NCBI RefSeq assembly: GCF_002920615.1
Contig: NZ_PQSU01000002.1
Span: 1 to 64,000, forward strand
Direction of reading: 5' to 3'
Length of the DNA: 64,000 nt
Source of the DNA: Streptomyces sp. Ru62
Lineage (GTDB): Bacteria; Actinomycetota; Actinomycetes; Streptomycetales; Streptomycetaceae
The position numbers and the translations under genes are program-made. Positions 21,389 through 30,232 of the stretch are shown piece after piece. Positions within the stretch are counted from its first letter, which is position 1. Every line of letters starts with the position of its first letter. Below the pieces are notes generated by a model. That model worked only from the letters and a program-made list of their open reading frames with translations. It had not been told where the DNA came from and searched no databases.

Positions 21389-22057
21389 ATGGGGACGCAG
21401 GGAAGCGCGCACATCGTCTGGGACTGGAACGGGACGCTGTTCCACGACAATGACGCGATCATCGGGGCGACGAACGCGGCCTTCGCTGAGCTGGGGCTGG
21501 CGCCGATCACGCTGGAGCAGTACCGGGCGCTGTACTGCGTGCCGGTGCCGAAGTTCTACGAGCGGCTGCTCGGCCGGCTGCCGACCGACGCCGAGTGGGA
21601 GCTGATGGACGGGGTCTTCCACCGCTACTACGCCGAGCACCGGGTGCGGTGCCGGCTGACCGAAGGGGCGGAGGAACTGCTCGCGGGGTGGCGTTCGGCG
21701 GGGCACAGCCAGTCGTTGCTGAGCATGTACGGACACGAGGACCTGGTGCCGCTGGTGCGGGGCTTCGGGATCGAGGCGCACTTCATACGGGTCGACGGGC
21801 GTACGGGGCCGTCCGGTGGCAGCAAGGCCGAGCACATGGTGCGGCACCTGGAGGCGCTGACGGGGATGGTGGCGCCCGAGCGGACCGTGGTGATCGGGGA
21901 CGCGGCGGACGACGCGGTCGCCGCCCGGCACGTGGGGGCGCGGGCCGTGCTGTACAGCGGGGGGTCGCACAGCCGGGTGAGTCTGGAGGGGATCGGGGTG
22001 CCGGTCGTGGACACGTTGGCCGAGGCGGTGGCCGAGGCGCGGAGGATAGCGGCGTAG
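21389..22057 (+). CDS. HAD-like hydrolase
   Basis: 222 residues. HAD motif I is WDWNGTLFHDN, with the nucleophile Asp and the acid/base at Asp+2 replaced by Asn (D-W-N-G-T). Motif III includes the Lys of SKAEHMVRHL and motif IV is VVIGDAADDAVAA. The cap region lies between residues 20 and 80. The Asp-to-Asn change at the +2 position is seen in some HAD subfamilies and would favour another chemistry or weak phosphatase activity. The substrate is unknown. The ATG at MGTQGSAH is preferred over a GTG ten codons upstream. Confidence 0.85.
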   Translation: MGTQGSAHIVWDWNGTLFHDNDAIIGATNAAFAELGLAPITLEQYRALYCVPVPKFYERLLGRLPTDAEWELMDGVFHRYYAEHRVRCRLTEGAEELLAGWRSAGHSQSLLSMYGHEDLVPLVRGFGIEAHFIRVDGRTGPSGGSKAEHMVRHLEALTGMVAPERTVVIGDAADDAVAARHVGARAVLYSGGSHSRVSLEGIGVPVVDTLAEAVAEARRIAA

Positions 22058-22141
22058 CCCCGCGGGGCGCCGGGGCGGTCCTGCGAGGGCGCCACGTCAG
22101 GTGCTGTGACCGGCCGGGGGCGGGCGCGGCTCCCCGGACGG

Positions 22142-22171
22142 CCCGGGGAACTGCACGACCGGCCACAGCGG
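22142..22171 (+). repeat. dispersed Streptomyces intergenic repeat, copy 2
   Basis: CCCGGGGAACTGCACGACC followed by GGCCACAGCGG matches copies at 19938 and 30147 with a few substitutions. It lies just before the tandem inverted-repeat array. Confidence 0.55.
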
Positions 22172-22174
22172 ACC

Positions 22175-22345
22175 TGACGCCGTCGGCGTACCGCGAGCGC
22201 GCCGGCGTACCGCGAGCGTGGGCCTGACGCCGTCGGCGTACAGCGGGCGCGGGCCTGGCGCCGTCGGCGTACCGCGAACGTGGAGCTCACGCCGTCGACG
22301 TACGGGCGGGCACGCGCCTGACGCCGTCGGCGTACCGCGAGCCGG
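22175..22345. repeat. tandem array of five imperfect 31-bp repeats with hairpin cores
   Basis: Each unit contains the inverted repeat ACGCCG-T-CGGCGT followed by ACCGCGAGCG. Cores begin at 22177, 22227, 22258, 22289 and 22321. The steps are 50, 31, 31 and 32 bases; the first step contains an extra half copy (GGCGTACCGCGAGCG near 22203). The array fills the gap between the convergent HAD and PfpI genes (22058-22369), where no coding frame is credible. Possible roles are transcription termination or a protein-binding array. Confidence 0.8.
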
Positions 22346-22369
22346 GCGGTGGCGCCGTGTGAGCGTTGC

Positions 22370-22936
22370 TCAGCTCACCGGGGCCTTGGAGCGAAGCACC
22401 CTCAGGAACTCCCGCATCCACGCCGGATGGTCCGGCCAGGCGCGGGAGGAGACCAGGGTGCCGTCGACGACCGCCTCGGTGTCCTGGAAGCCCGCGCCGG
22501 CTGCCTGCATGTCCGGCTCCAGCGCCGGGTAGGCGGTGACCCGGCGGCCCCGCAGGGAGTCGATCGCGGCGGTGAGCAGCGGACCGTGACAGATCTGGGC
22601 GACGGGCTTGTCGGCGTCGAAGAAGGCCTTGAGGATCTTGCGCAGTTCGGGGTCGTTGCGCAGGTACTCCGGGGCCCGGCCGCCGGGGATGACGAGGGCC
22701 GCGTAGTCGCCGGGGTCGACCTCGGAGAAGGCCAGGTCGGCGGGCCAGGTGTAGCCGGGCTTCTCGGTGTAGGTGTCGAAACCGGGTTCGAAGTCGTGGA
22801 CGACGAAGCGGAGGGTCTTGCGGGTGGGGGCGGCGATGTGGACGTCGTAGCCTTCTTCGCGCAGCCGCTGGTAGGGGTAGAGCACCTCCAGGGACTCCGC
22901 CGCGTCGCCGGTGACGATGAGGATCTTGGTGGGCAT
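22370..22936 (-). CDS. DJ-1/PfpI family protein
   Basis: 188 residues from ATG, preceded by GGAGGAG. The fold is recognisable from KILIVTGDAAESLEVLYPYQ, the loop LVIPGGRAPEYLRND and the nucleophile elbow AQICHGPLLTAA with the reactive Cys. The family covers glyoxalase-type, protease-like and stress proteins; the catalytic Cys-His pair suggests an active enzyme, but the substrate cannot be told. It lies convergent to the HAD gene, with the tandem array between them. Confidence 0.88.
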   Translation of the reverse strand: MPTKILIVTGDAAESLEVLYPYQRLREEGYDVHIAAPTRKTLRFVVHDFEPGFDTYTEKPGYTWPADLAFSEVDPGDYAALVIPGGRAPEYLRNDPELRKILKAFFDADKPVAQICHGPLLTAAIDSLRGRRVTAYPALEPDMQAAGAGFQDTEAVVDGTLVSSRAWPDHPAWMREFLRVLRSKAPVS

Positions 22937-23535
22937 GTCGGCTCCTCCGGGGAGACTCCGCACAGTGTCCTGGGCACCGTGCCTCCGCCGGGCGCCCCTT
23001 GCCAAGAGGGCCCGGCGCTTTTCAGGGTGCGACCACGGACCCGGGGGCGCGACCGGGTGACCTGGAACGGAACCAGCCGTCGGATACGCCACCCGCCCCC
23101 GCCCCGCCGCTGTGCAGAACGTCAAACTTCACCCCTCGGTTTTGTACACATACGGCTCATGACGGGCCCGGGGTAAGTGGCGATAGCCTTGTGGCGTGAT
23201 CAGCGCGATATCTCGCGGGGGCGCTCCTGCTCCTGCCCTGCGCCCGGGTTGCACGGAACACCTCCGTGACCGGGCCGCGGTCGCTGGTCTTCGCGGGCGG
23301 GACGGGGGCGCGGACGCCTCCAGGACGCCGAGGACGGCCCGGGGCACGGCGGTGCCGAGAGCAGCGTCACACTCCACGGACGTGCCGAGAATGGCCGAAT
23401 TCCCCCCGCTCATCTCACCTCGCGGCATAGCGTCGGACCGGACCGGACACCCCGGGCCGTGGCGTCGAGCCGGAGGGAAAGAGACCGTACTTCCTTCTAC
23501 GTCACGCAACGGCGCGCGACAGGAGCCAGAGGACA
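22937..23535. other. intergenic region upstream of the glutamate dehydrogenase, no gene
   Basis: 599 bases. Open frames here (for example GTG at 23196) have no recognisable product and overlap the dehydrogenase start out of frame. The stretch 23110-23200 is the least GC-rich part and includes CGATAGCCT near 23180, a possible -10 for the plus strand. A long leader or complex promoter for the dehydrogenase is likely. Confidence 0.45.
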
Positions 23536-26500
23536 ATGCAGACCAAGCTGGACGAAGCCAAGGCCGAGCTGCTCGAACGGGCCGCCCGGGTAGCTGAGAA
23601 CAGCCCGGTCGGGGGGCACCTACCGACCGGGACGACGAGCGAGGGCACCCCCGGCACCCCGGACAGCGAATCCGTGCTCGCGTTCCTCCAGCGCTACTAC
23701 CTGCACACCGCCCCGGAAGACCTCGCCGACCGCGACCCGGTCGACGTCTTCGGCGCCGCGGTCTCGCACTACCGTCTCGCCGAGACCCGCCCCCAGGGCA
23801 CCGCTAACGTCCGGGTGCACACCCCGACGGTGGAGGAGAACGGGTGGACCTGCAGCCACACCGTCGTGGAGGTCGTCACCGACGACATGCCCTTCCTCGT
23901 GGACTCGGTCACCAATGAGCTGACCCGGCAGGGGCGCGGCATCCACGTCGTCATTCACCCGCAGTTCGTCGTACGGCGGGATCTGACCGGCAAGCTGATC
24001 GAGGTGCTGCCGGACCGGTCCACGGGGCTCACCGGCGACCTCCCGCACGACACGCACGTCGAGTCCTGGATCCACGTCGAGATCGACCGCGAGACCGACC
24101 GCGCGGACCTGAAGCAGATCACCGCCGACCTGCTGCGCGTGCTGTCCGACGTCCGCGAGGCCGTCGAGGACTGGGAGAAGATGCGGGACGCGGCGACCCG
24201 CATCGCCGACGGTCTGGAGGACGAGCCCGTCCCCGCCGACCTGCCCGGGCCGGAGGTCGAGGAGGCCCGCGAGCTGCTGCACTGGCTCGCCGACGACCAC
24301 TTCACCTTCCTCGGCTACCGCGAGTACCAGCTGCGCGACGACGACACGCTCGCCGCCGTTCCCGGCACCGGTCTCGGCATACTGCGCTCGGACCCGCACC
24401 ACGCCGAGGACGACCAGCACCCGGTCAGCCCGTCCTTCGAGCGTCTCCCGGCCGACGCCCGGGCCAAGGCGCGCGAGCACAAGCTGCTCGTGCTGACCAA
24501 GGCCAACAGCCGGGCCACCGTGCACCGGCCGTCGTACCTGGACTACATCGGCGTCAAGAAGTTCGACGCGGACGGCAACGTCGTCGGTGAGCGGCGCTTC
24601 CTCGGTCTGTTCTCCTCCGCCGCGTACACGGAGTCCGTGCGCCGCGTCCCGGTCATCCGCCGCAAGGTGGACGAGGTGCTGAAGCGCGCCGGGTTCTCGC
24701 CCAACAGCCATGACGGCCGCGACCTGCTCCAGATCCTGGAGACGTACCCGCGCGACGAGCTGTTCCAGACGCCCGCCGCGGAACTGCAGTCCATCGCCAC
24801 GAGCGTGCTCTACCTCCAGGAGCGCCGCCGGCTGCGGCTGTACCTGCGCCAGGACGAGTACGGCCGCTACTACTCGGCCCTCGTCTACCTCCCGCGCGAC
24901 CGCTACACCACCGGCGTGCGCCTTCGGATCATCGACATCCTGAAGGAGGAGCTCGGCGGCATCAGCGTCGACTTCACCGCCTGGAACACCGAGTCGATCC
25001 TGTCCCGGCTGCACTTCGTCGTCCGGGTCCCGCAGGGCACCGATCTGCCCGAGCTGTCGGACGCCGACAAGGAGCGCATCGAGGCCCGTCTGGTCGAGGC
25101 GGCCCGCTCCTGGGCCGACGCGTTCGCCGAGGCGCTGACCGCCGAGTGCGGCGAGGAGCGCGCGGCAGAGGTGCTGCGCCGCTACAACAACGCCTTCCCC
25201 GAGGGTTACAAGGCCGACCACAGCCCGCGTGCCGCGGTCGCCGACCTGGTCCACCTGGAGCAGCTCAGCGAGGACAGGACCTTCTCGCTGAGCCTGTACG
25301 AGCCGGTGGGTGCCGCGCCCGAGGAGCGCCGCTTCAAGATCTACCAGAAGGGCGGCTCGGTCTCCCTCTCCAAGGTGCTGCCGGTGCTGAGCCGGCTCGG
25401 TGTCGAGGTCACCGACGAGCGGCCGTACGAGCTGCGCTGCGCGGACCGCACGACCGCCTGGATCTACGACTTCGGTCTGCGCATGCCCAAGGCGGCGGGC
25501 GGCGGGGAGTACCTGGGCGACGACGCCCGCGAGCGCTTCCAGGAGGCCTTCGCCGCGACCTGGACCGGCCAGGCCGAGAACGACGGCTTCAACGCGCTCG
25601 TGCTGAGCGCCGGGCTGACCTGGCGGCAGGCGATGGTGCTGCGCGCCTACGCCAAGTACCTGCGGCAGGCCGGCTCGACCTTCTCGCAGGACTACATGGA
25701 GGACACCCTCCGCAACAACGTCCACACCACCCGGCTCCTCGTCTCCCTGTTCGAGGCGCGGATGTCCCCGGAACGGCAGCAGGCCGGTGTGGAGATCACC
25801 GACGCGCTGCTGGAGGAGCTGGACGCGGCCCTGGAGCAGGTGGCCAGCCTGGACGAGGACCGCATCCTGCGGTCCTTCCTGACCGTCATCAAGGCGACCC
25901 TGCGCACGAACTTCTTCCAGGACGCGCCCGGCGGCAAGCCGCACGACTACGTCTCCATGAAGTTCGACCCGCAGGCCATCCCGGACCTGCCCGCACCGCG
26001 CCCGGCGTACGAGATCTGGGTGTACTCGCCGCGCGTGGAGGGCGTGCACCTGCGCTTCGGCAAGGTCGCCCGAGGGGGCCTGCGCTGGTCCGACCGGCGT
26101 GAGGACTTCCGTACCGAGATCCTCGGCCTGGTCAAGGCGCAGATGGTGAAGAACACCGTCATCGTGCCGGTCGGCGCCAAGGGCGGCTTCGTCGCCAAGC
26201 AGCTCCCCGACCCGAGCGTGGACCGCGACGCCTGGCTCGCCGAGGGCATCGCCAGCTACCGGACGTTCATCTCGGCGCTGCTCGACATCACCGACAACAT
26301 GGTGGCCGGCGAGGTCGTGCCGCCGCGGGACGTGGTCCGGCACGACGGCGACGACACCTACCTGGTGGTCGCCGCGGACAAGGGCACCGCGACCTTCTCG
26401 GACATCGCCAACGAGGTCGCGAACACCTACAACTTCTGGCTCGGCGACGCCTTCGCCTCCGGCGGCTCCGCCGGGTACGACCACAAGGGCATGGGCATCA

Positions 26501-28482
26501 CCGCGCGCGGCGCCTGGGAGTCCGTGAAGCGGCACTTCCGCGAGCTGGGCGTGGACACGCAGAGCGAGGACTTCACGGTCGTCGGCATCGGTGACATGTC
26601 CGGTGACGTGTTCGGCAACGGCATGCTGCTGTCCGAGCACATCCGTCTGGTCGCCGCCTTCGACCACCGGCACATCTTCATCGACCCCGACCCGGACGCG
26701 GCCGTCTCCTACGCGGAGCGCCGCCGCCTGTTCGAGCTGCCCCGTTCCAGCTGGGCCGACTACAACACCGAGCTGCTGTCGGCGGGCGGCGGGATCTTCC
26801 CGCGCACGGCCAAGTCGATCCCGCTCAACAGCCACATCCGCGAGGCCCTGGGCATCGAGGGCAAGGTCACCAAGATGACCCCGGCCGACCTGATGAAGAC
26901 GATCCTCACGGCGCCGGTGGACCTGCTGTGGAACGGCGGCATCGGCACGTACGTGAAGGCGTCGACGGAGTCGAACGCGGACGTCGGCGACAAGGCCAAC
27001 GACGCCATCCGCGTCGACGGCCAGGACCTGCGGGTCAAGGTCGTCGGCGAGGGCGGCAACCTGGGCCTGACCCAGCTCGGCCGGATCGAGTTCGCCCTGC
27101 ACGGCGGCAAGATCAACACCGACGCGATCGACAACAGCGCCGGTGTGGACACCTCCGACCACGAGGTGAACATCAAGATCCTGCTGAACGGCCTGGTCGC
27201 GGACGGCGACATGACCGTCAAGCAGCGCAACAAGCTGCTCGCCGAGATGACCGACGAGGTCGGCGCGCTGGTCCTGCGCAACAACTACGCGCAGAACACC
27301 GCCCTGGCCAACGCCCTGTTCCAGGCGAAGGACATGCTCCACGCCCAGCAGCGGTTCATCCGCCACCTGGTGCGCGAGGGCCACCTGGACCGGGCCCTGG
27401 AGTTCCTGCCCACCGACCGGCAGATCCGTGAGCGCCTCGCCCAGGGCCAGGGTCTGACCAGCCCGGAGACCGCCGTCGTGCTGGCGTACACGAAGATCAC
27501 GGTCGCCGAGGAGCTGCTGCACACCTCGCTGCCGGACGACCCGTACCTGCGCGGCCTGCTGCACGCGTACTTCCCGACGGCCCTGCGCGAGCGGTTCGCC
27601 GACGCGATCGACAACCACCCGCTGCGCCGCGAGATCACCACGACCGTGCTGGTCAACGACACGGTCAACACGGGCGGTACGACGTATCTGCACCGGCTGC
27701 GCGAGGAGACCGGCGCCTCCCTGGAGGAGATCGTCCGCGCCCAGACCGCGGCCCGCGCGATCTTCTGCTCGGCGCCCGTGTGGGACGCCGTCGAGGCCCT
27801 GGACAACCAGGTCGACGCGGCCGTCCAGACCCGCATCCGCCTGCACTCGCGCCGCCTGGTCGAGCGCGGCACCCGCTGGCTGCTCAACAACCGGCCGCAG
27901 CCGCTCCAGCTCGCCGAGACGGTGGAGTTCTTCGCCGAGCGGGTCGAGCGGGTCTGGCAGGAGCTGCCGAAGCTGCTGCGCGGCGCGGACGCGGAGTGGT
28001 ACCAGCACGTGTACGACGAGCTGTCCGCGGCGGGCGTCCCGGACGAACTCGCCACCCGCGTGGCCGGCTTCTCCTCCGCCTTCCCGACGCTCGACATCGT
28101 GTCGGTGGCCGACCGCATGGGCAAGGAGCCGCTGGACGTCGCCGAGGTCTACTACGACCTCGCCGACCGGCTGAACATCACCCAGCTCATGGACCGCATC
28201 ATCGAGCTGCCGCGCGCCGACCGCTGGCAGTCCATGGCCCGCGCCTCCATCCGTGAGGACCTGTACGCGGCGCACGCGGCCCTCACCGCGGACGTCCTCG
28301 CGGTGGGCAACGGCACCTCGACGCCGGAGCAGCGGTTCAAGGCGTGGGAGCAGAAGAACAGCGCGCTCCTGGGCCGCGCCCGCACCACGCTGGACGAGAT
28401 CCGCAGTTCGGACTCGTTCGATCTCGCCAACCTGTCGGTGGCGATGCGCACGATGCGGACGCTGCTGCGGACGCACTCGTAG
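23536..28482 (+). CDS. NAD-specific glutamate dehydrogenase, 180-kDa class
   Basis: 1648 residues, the usual size of the large L-GDH class first described in Streptomyces and Pseudomonas. It deaminates glutamate to 2-oxoglutarate with NAD and is mainly catabolic. The N-terminal 700 residues are the regulatory part with ACT-like segments (EVVTDDMPFLVDSVTNELTR). The catalytic core spans about 800-1250, with RFGKVARGGLRWSDRREDFR, VPVGAKGGFVAKQLP, GIGDMSGDVFGNGML and the NAD-binding VVGEGGNLGLTQLGR. The C-terminal helical region is also typical. The start is ATG with GCCAGAGG just upstream. It is monocistronic and followed by a strong terminator. Confidence 0.96.
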   Translation: MQTKLDEAKAELLERAARVAENSPVGGHLPTGTTSEGTPGTPDSESVLAFLQRYYLHTAPEDLADRDPVDVFGAAVSHYRLAETRPQGTANVRVHTPTVEENGWTCSHTVVEVVTDDMPFLVDSVTNELTRQGRGIHVVIHPQFVVRRDLTGKLIEVLPDRSTGLTGDLPHDTHVESWIHVEIDRETDRADLKQITADLLRVLSDVREAVEDWEKMRDAATRIADGLEDEPVPADLPGPEVEEARELLHWLADDHFTFLGYREYQLRDDDTLAAVPGTGLGILRSDPHHAEDDQHPVSPSFERLPADARAKAREHKLLVLTKANSRATVHRPSYLDYIGVKKFDADGNVVGERRFLGLFSSAAYTESVRRVPVIRRKVDEVLKRAGFSPNSHDGRDLLQILETYPRDELFQTPAAELQSIATSVLYLQERRRLRLYLRQDEYGRYYSALVYLPRDRYTTGVRLRIIDILKEELGGISVDFTAWNTESILSRLHFVVRVPQGTDLPELSDADKERIEARLVEAARSWADAFAEALTAECGEERAAEVLRRYNNAFPEGYKADHSPRAAVADLVHLEQLSEDRTFSLSLYEPVGAAPEERRFKIYQKGGSVSLSKVLPVLSRLGVEVTDERPYELRCADRTTAWIYDFGLRMPKAAGGGEYLGDDARERFQEAFAATWTGQAENDGFNALVLSAGLTWRQAMVLRAYAKYLRQAGSTFSQDYMEDTLRNNVHTTRLLVSLFEARMSPERQQAGVEITDALLEELDAALEQVASLDEDRILRSFLTVIKATLRTNFFQDAPGGKPHDYVSMKFDPQAIPDLPAPRPAYEIWVYSPRVEGVHLRFGKVARGGLRWSDRREDFRTEILGLVKAQMVKNTVIVPVGAKGGFVAKQLPDPSVDRDAWLAEGIASYRTFISALLDITDNMVAGEVVPPRDVVRHDGDDTYLVVAADKGTATFSDIANEVANTYNFWLGDAFASGGSAGYDHKGMGITARGAWESVKRHFRELGVDTQSEDFTVVGIGDMSGDVFGNGMLLSEHIRLVAAFDHRHIFIDPDPDAAVSYAERRRLFELPRSSWADYNTELLSAGGGIFPRTAKSIPLNSHIREALGIEGKVTKMTPADLMKTILTAPVDLLWNGGIGTYVKASTESNADVGDKANDAIRVDGQDLRVKVVGEGGNLGLTQLGRIEFALHGGKINTDAIDNSAGVDTSDHEVNIKILLNGLVADGDMTVKQRNKLLAEMTDEVGALVLRNNYAQNTALANALFQAKDMLHAQQRFIRHLVREGHLDRALEFLPTDRQIRERLAQGQGLTSPETAVVLAYTKITVAEELLHTSLPDDPYLRGLLHAYFPTALRERFADAIDNHPLRREITTTVLVNDTVNTGGTTYLHRLREETGASLEEIVRAQTAARAIFCSAPVWDAVEALDNQVDAAVQTRIRLHSRRLVERGTRWLLNNRPQPLQLAETVEFFAERVERVWQELPKLLRGADAEWYQHVYDELSAAGVPDELATRVAGFSSAFPTLDIVSVADRMGKEPLDVAEVYYDLADRLNITQLMDRIIELPRADRWQSMARASIREDLYAAHAALTADVLAVGNGTSTPEQRFKAWEQKNSALLGRARTTLDEIRSSDSFDLANLSVAMRTMRTLLRTHS

Positions 28483-28489
28483 CCGTACG

Positions 28490-28541
28490 GCAAGAAGAGG
28501 GCGCCCCCGGGACCGTCTCCCCGGGGCGCCCCTCTTCTTGC
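28490..28541 (+). terminator. strong hairpin terminator after the glutamate dehydrogenase gene
   Basis: GCAAGAAGAGG plus a GC-rich block pairs with its complement ending CCTCTTCTTGC, about 20 base pairs with small bulges and a roughly 10-base loop. It starts eight bases after the stop codon. Confidence 0.85.
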
Positions 28542-28602
28542 CCGTTTCTCGTCCGAATCGTGCGGCGAACTTATCTTTTCCTGCTCTTCGCGGTGCTTCG
28601 GA

Positions 28603-28608
28603 TAGGGT
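28603..28608 (+). promoter_or_regulatory. -10 element for a probable leaderless transcript
   Basis: TAGGGT, a good Streptomyces -10 match, ends six bases before the GTG at 28615. There is no ribosome-binding sequence. The region upstream (28571-28590) is unusually T-rich. Confidence 0.5.
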
Positions 28609-28614
28609 CGGCGT

Positions 28615-30150
28615 GTGCACACCGCGCCGTCTGACACCGAACAGGTGAGCCGTACGGCACCACCGGGCGGCTCCGTGTCGCGCGTGGGCCGTGAGCTGCC
28701 GCAGATCGCCGCCGCGCTCGTCGTGGTGCTGATGTTCTGGGTCGTCGTCCGCCTGCCGTGGGCGGGCGACCTCGGCATGCACGCGGCCACGATCCAGCGC
28801 TTCCGGCACAGCCTGCTGCACCCCGGCAACCCGCTGGTCGACGCCGACACGCCGAGCCCGTACGACTCGCCCTGGATGCTGCTGCTCGGCACCGTCGCCA
28901 AGCTGACGGGCCTGTCGGTCTTCGTGGTCCTGCGCCTGGCCGCGCTCACCGGACTGGGCCTGCTGGTGACAGGCGTCCGACGCTACGTCCGTACGCTGAG
29001 CGGCCACCGCGCCGCCCCCGCGCTGACCTTCCTGAGCCTGGTCCTCCTCTGGGGGCCGCTGCTGTTCAACTGGAGCGGCTTCCTCGGGCTGAACTCCCTC
29101 GCGCTGACGGTGTCGTACCCCAGCGTGTTCGCGCTCGGGCTCGCCTTCCACTTCTGGGCCTGGCTGACGCGGGCGGTGCGCGGGGAGGTGACATGGGGGG
29201 TGTGCCTGGGGCTGGGTGCGCTGTGGGCGGTGATCCTGCTGTGCCACCAGTTCACCGGCGTGGTGGCCTCGTTGGGCGGGCTGGCGATGGTGCTCGCGGC
29301 GCGACCGGCGCGCGGCGCGTTGCTCCGGCTGGGCGCCGGGTTGCTCCTGGGCCTGCTGGTGCTGTGGCTCTGGCCGTACTACGACTTCTTCGCGCTGTTC
29401 TCCGCCGGCGCGGACCTGGAGGCCGTCCACCGGCCGCTGTACCAGCACCTGGCCGGGCGGTTCGGGCTGGTGCTGCTCGGGGTGGTGGCGCTGGGCCTCC
29501 GCCTGCGTCGCGACCACCGCGACCCCCTGGTCCTCTTCTTCCTGTTCGGCGCGCTGGTGTTCGCGGCGGGGGGTCTGACCGGCCACTACTCCTGGGGCCG
29601 GGCCCTGCCCGCCGCGCTGATCCCGGCGCAGCTCGCGGCGGCGCTGGAGGTGGTGTCGGCGGGGCGGACCGTGGTGCGGCGGGTGTGGGCGTGCGTGCTG
29701 CTCGCCGCGCTGGCCGTGGGTGCGTGGACGCAGGCCGGGACGCTCGGGTACGTGGTGCCGCGGGACGCGCTGCCCGGGGCGGTGGCGGCGAAGTACCGGA
29801 CGCCGTGGGTGGGTTACCAGTGGATCATGCGGGCGGGGGTGCGGTACGGGGACGTGGTGATGGCGCGTAAGTTCCCGGCTCGGCAGATCCCCGCGTACGG
29901 TCCGTACACCGTGGCGGCCGGGTACCCGGATTTCTTCCTTCCGGACGCCGGACGGAGGCAGGCGGCGGTGGACCGGTACTTCTCACCGGCGGCGGGCGCG
30001 GAGGAACGGCGGGGGATTCTCCGGGAGTACGGCGTGAAGTGGGTCGTGGGGGGCAGCGAGGCACCGTGGCTGCGCAGGACGGCCGTGGGGCCGGGCGGAC
30101 AGGTCCTGTACCGAGTGCTCTCCGAAGCAGGCGGCACTGCAGCTCCCTAG
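28615..30150 (+). CDS. polytopic membrane protein, GT-C glycosyltransferase-like
   Basis: 511 residues with about ten hydrophobic segments between residues 30 and 385, for example AALVVVLMFWVVVRL, ALTFLSLVLLWGPLLF, LLLGLLVLWLWPYYDFFALF and VWACVLLAALAVGAW. The first extracytoplasmic loop has WAGDLGMHAATIQRFRHSLL, and a soluble C-terminal domain of about 110 residues follows. This layout resembles lipid-linked sugar transferases of the GT-C fold. No family-specific active site could be confirmed, so the enzyme role is inferred. It lies next to the glycopolymer genes but on the opposite strand. GTG start, probably leaderless. Confidence 0.75.
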   Translation: MHTAPSDTEQVSRTAPPGGSVSRVGRELPQIAAALVVVLMFWVVVRLPWAGDLGMHAATIQRFRHSLLHPGNPLVDADTPSPYDSPWMLLLGTVAKLTGLSVFVVLRLAALTGLGLLVTGVRRYVRTLSGHRAAPALTFLSLVLLWGPLLFNWSGFLGLNSLALTVSYPSVFALGLAFHFWAWLTRAVRGEVTWGVCLGLGALWAVILLCHQFTGVVASLGGLAMVLAARPARGALLRLGAGLLLGLLVLWLWPYYDFFALFSAGADLEAVHRPLYQHLAGRFGLVLLGVVALGLRLRRDHRDPLVLFFLFGALVFAAGGLTGHYSWGRALPAALIPAQLAAALEVVSAGRTVVRRVWACVLLAALAVGAWTQAGTLGYVVPRDALPGAVAAKYRTPWVGYQWIMRAGVRYGDVVMARKFPARQIPAYGPYTVAAGYPDFFLPDAGRRQAAVDRYFSPAAGAEERRGILREYGVKWVVGGSEAPWLRRTAVGPGGQVLYRVLSEAGGTAAP

Positions 30151-30181
30151 GGGCGCGGGGAACTGCGCGAGCGGCCACGAC
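30147..30181 (+). repeat. dispersed Streptomyces intergenic repeat, copy 3
   Basis: CTAGGGGCGCGGGGAACTGC followed by GCGAGCGGCCACGA, overlapping the stop codon of the preceding gene. It is the best match of the three copies to the form I recall as common in Streptomyces. Confidence 0.6.
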
Positions 30182-30232
30182 GGCCCCGCGGTCGCCCACG
30201 CACGCACGCCACAACGGCTCTCAAGGACCCGG

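Noticed and set aside
22175..22345. CRISPR array
   Set aside because: Repeat units are adjacent, imperfect and lack unique spacers of constant size; no cas genes are present.
23196..23597. A 133-codon open frame before the glutamate dehydrogenase
   Set aside because: It has no family resemblance or ribosome-binding site and overlaps the enzyme start in another frame.
23620..29586. A 1988-codon minus-strand open frame over the glutamate dehydrogenase
   Set aside because: It lies opposite a complete, well-conserved enzyme gene and shows no domain.
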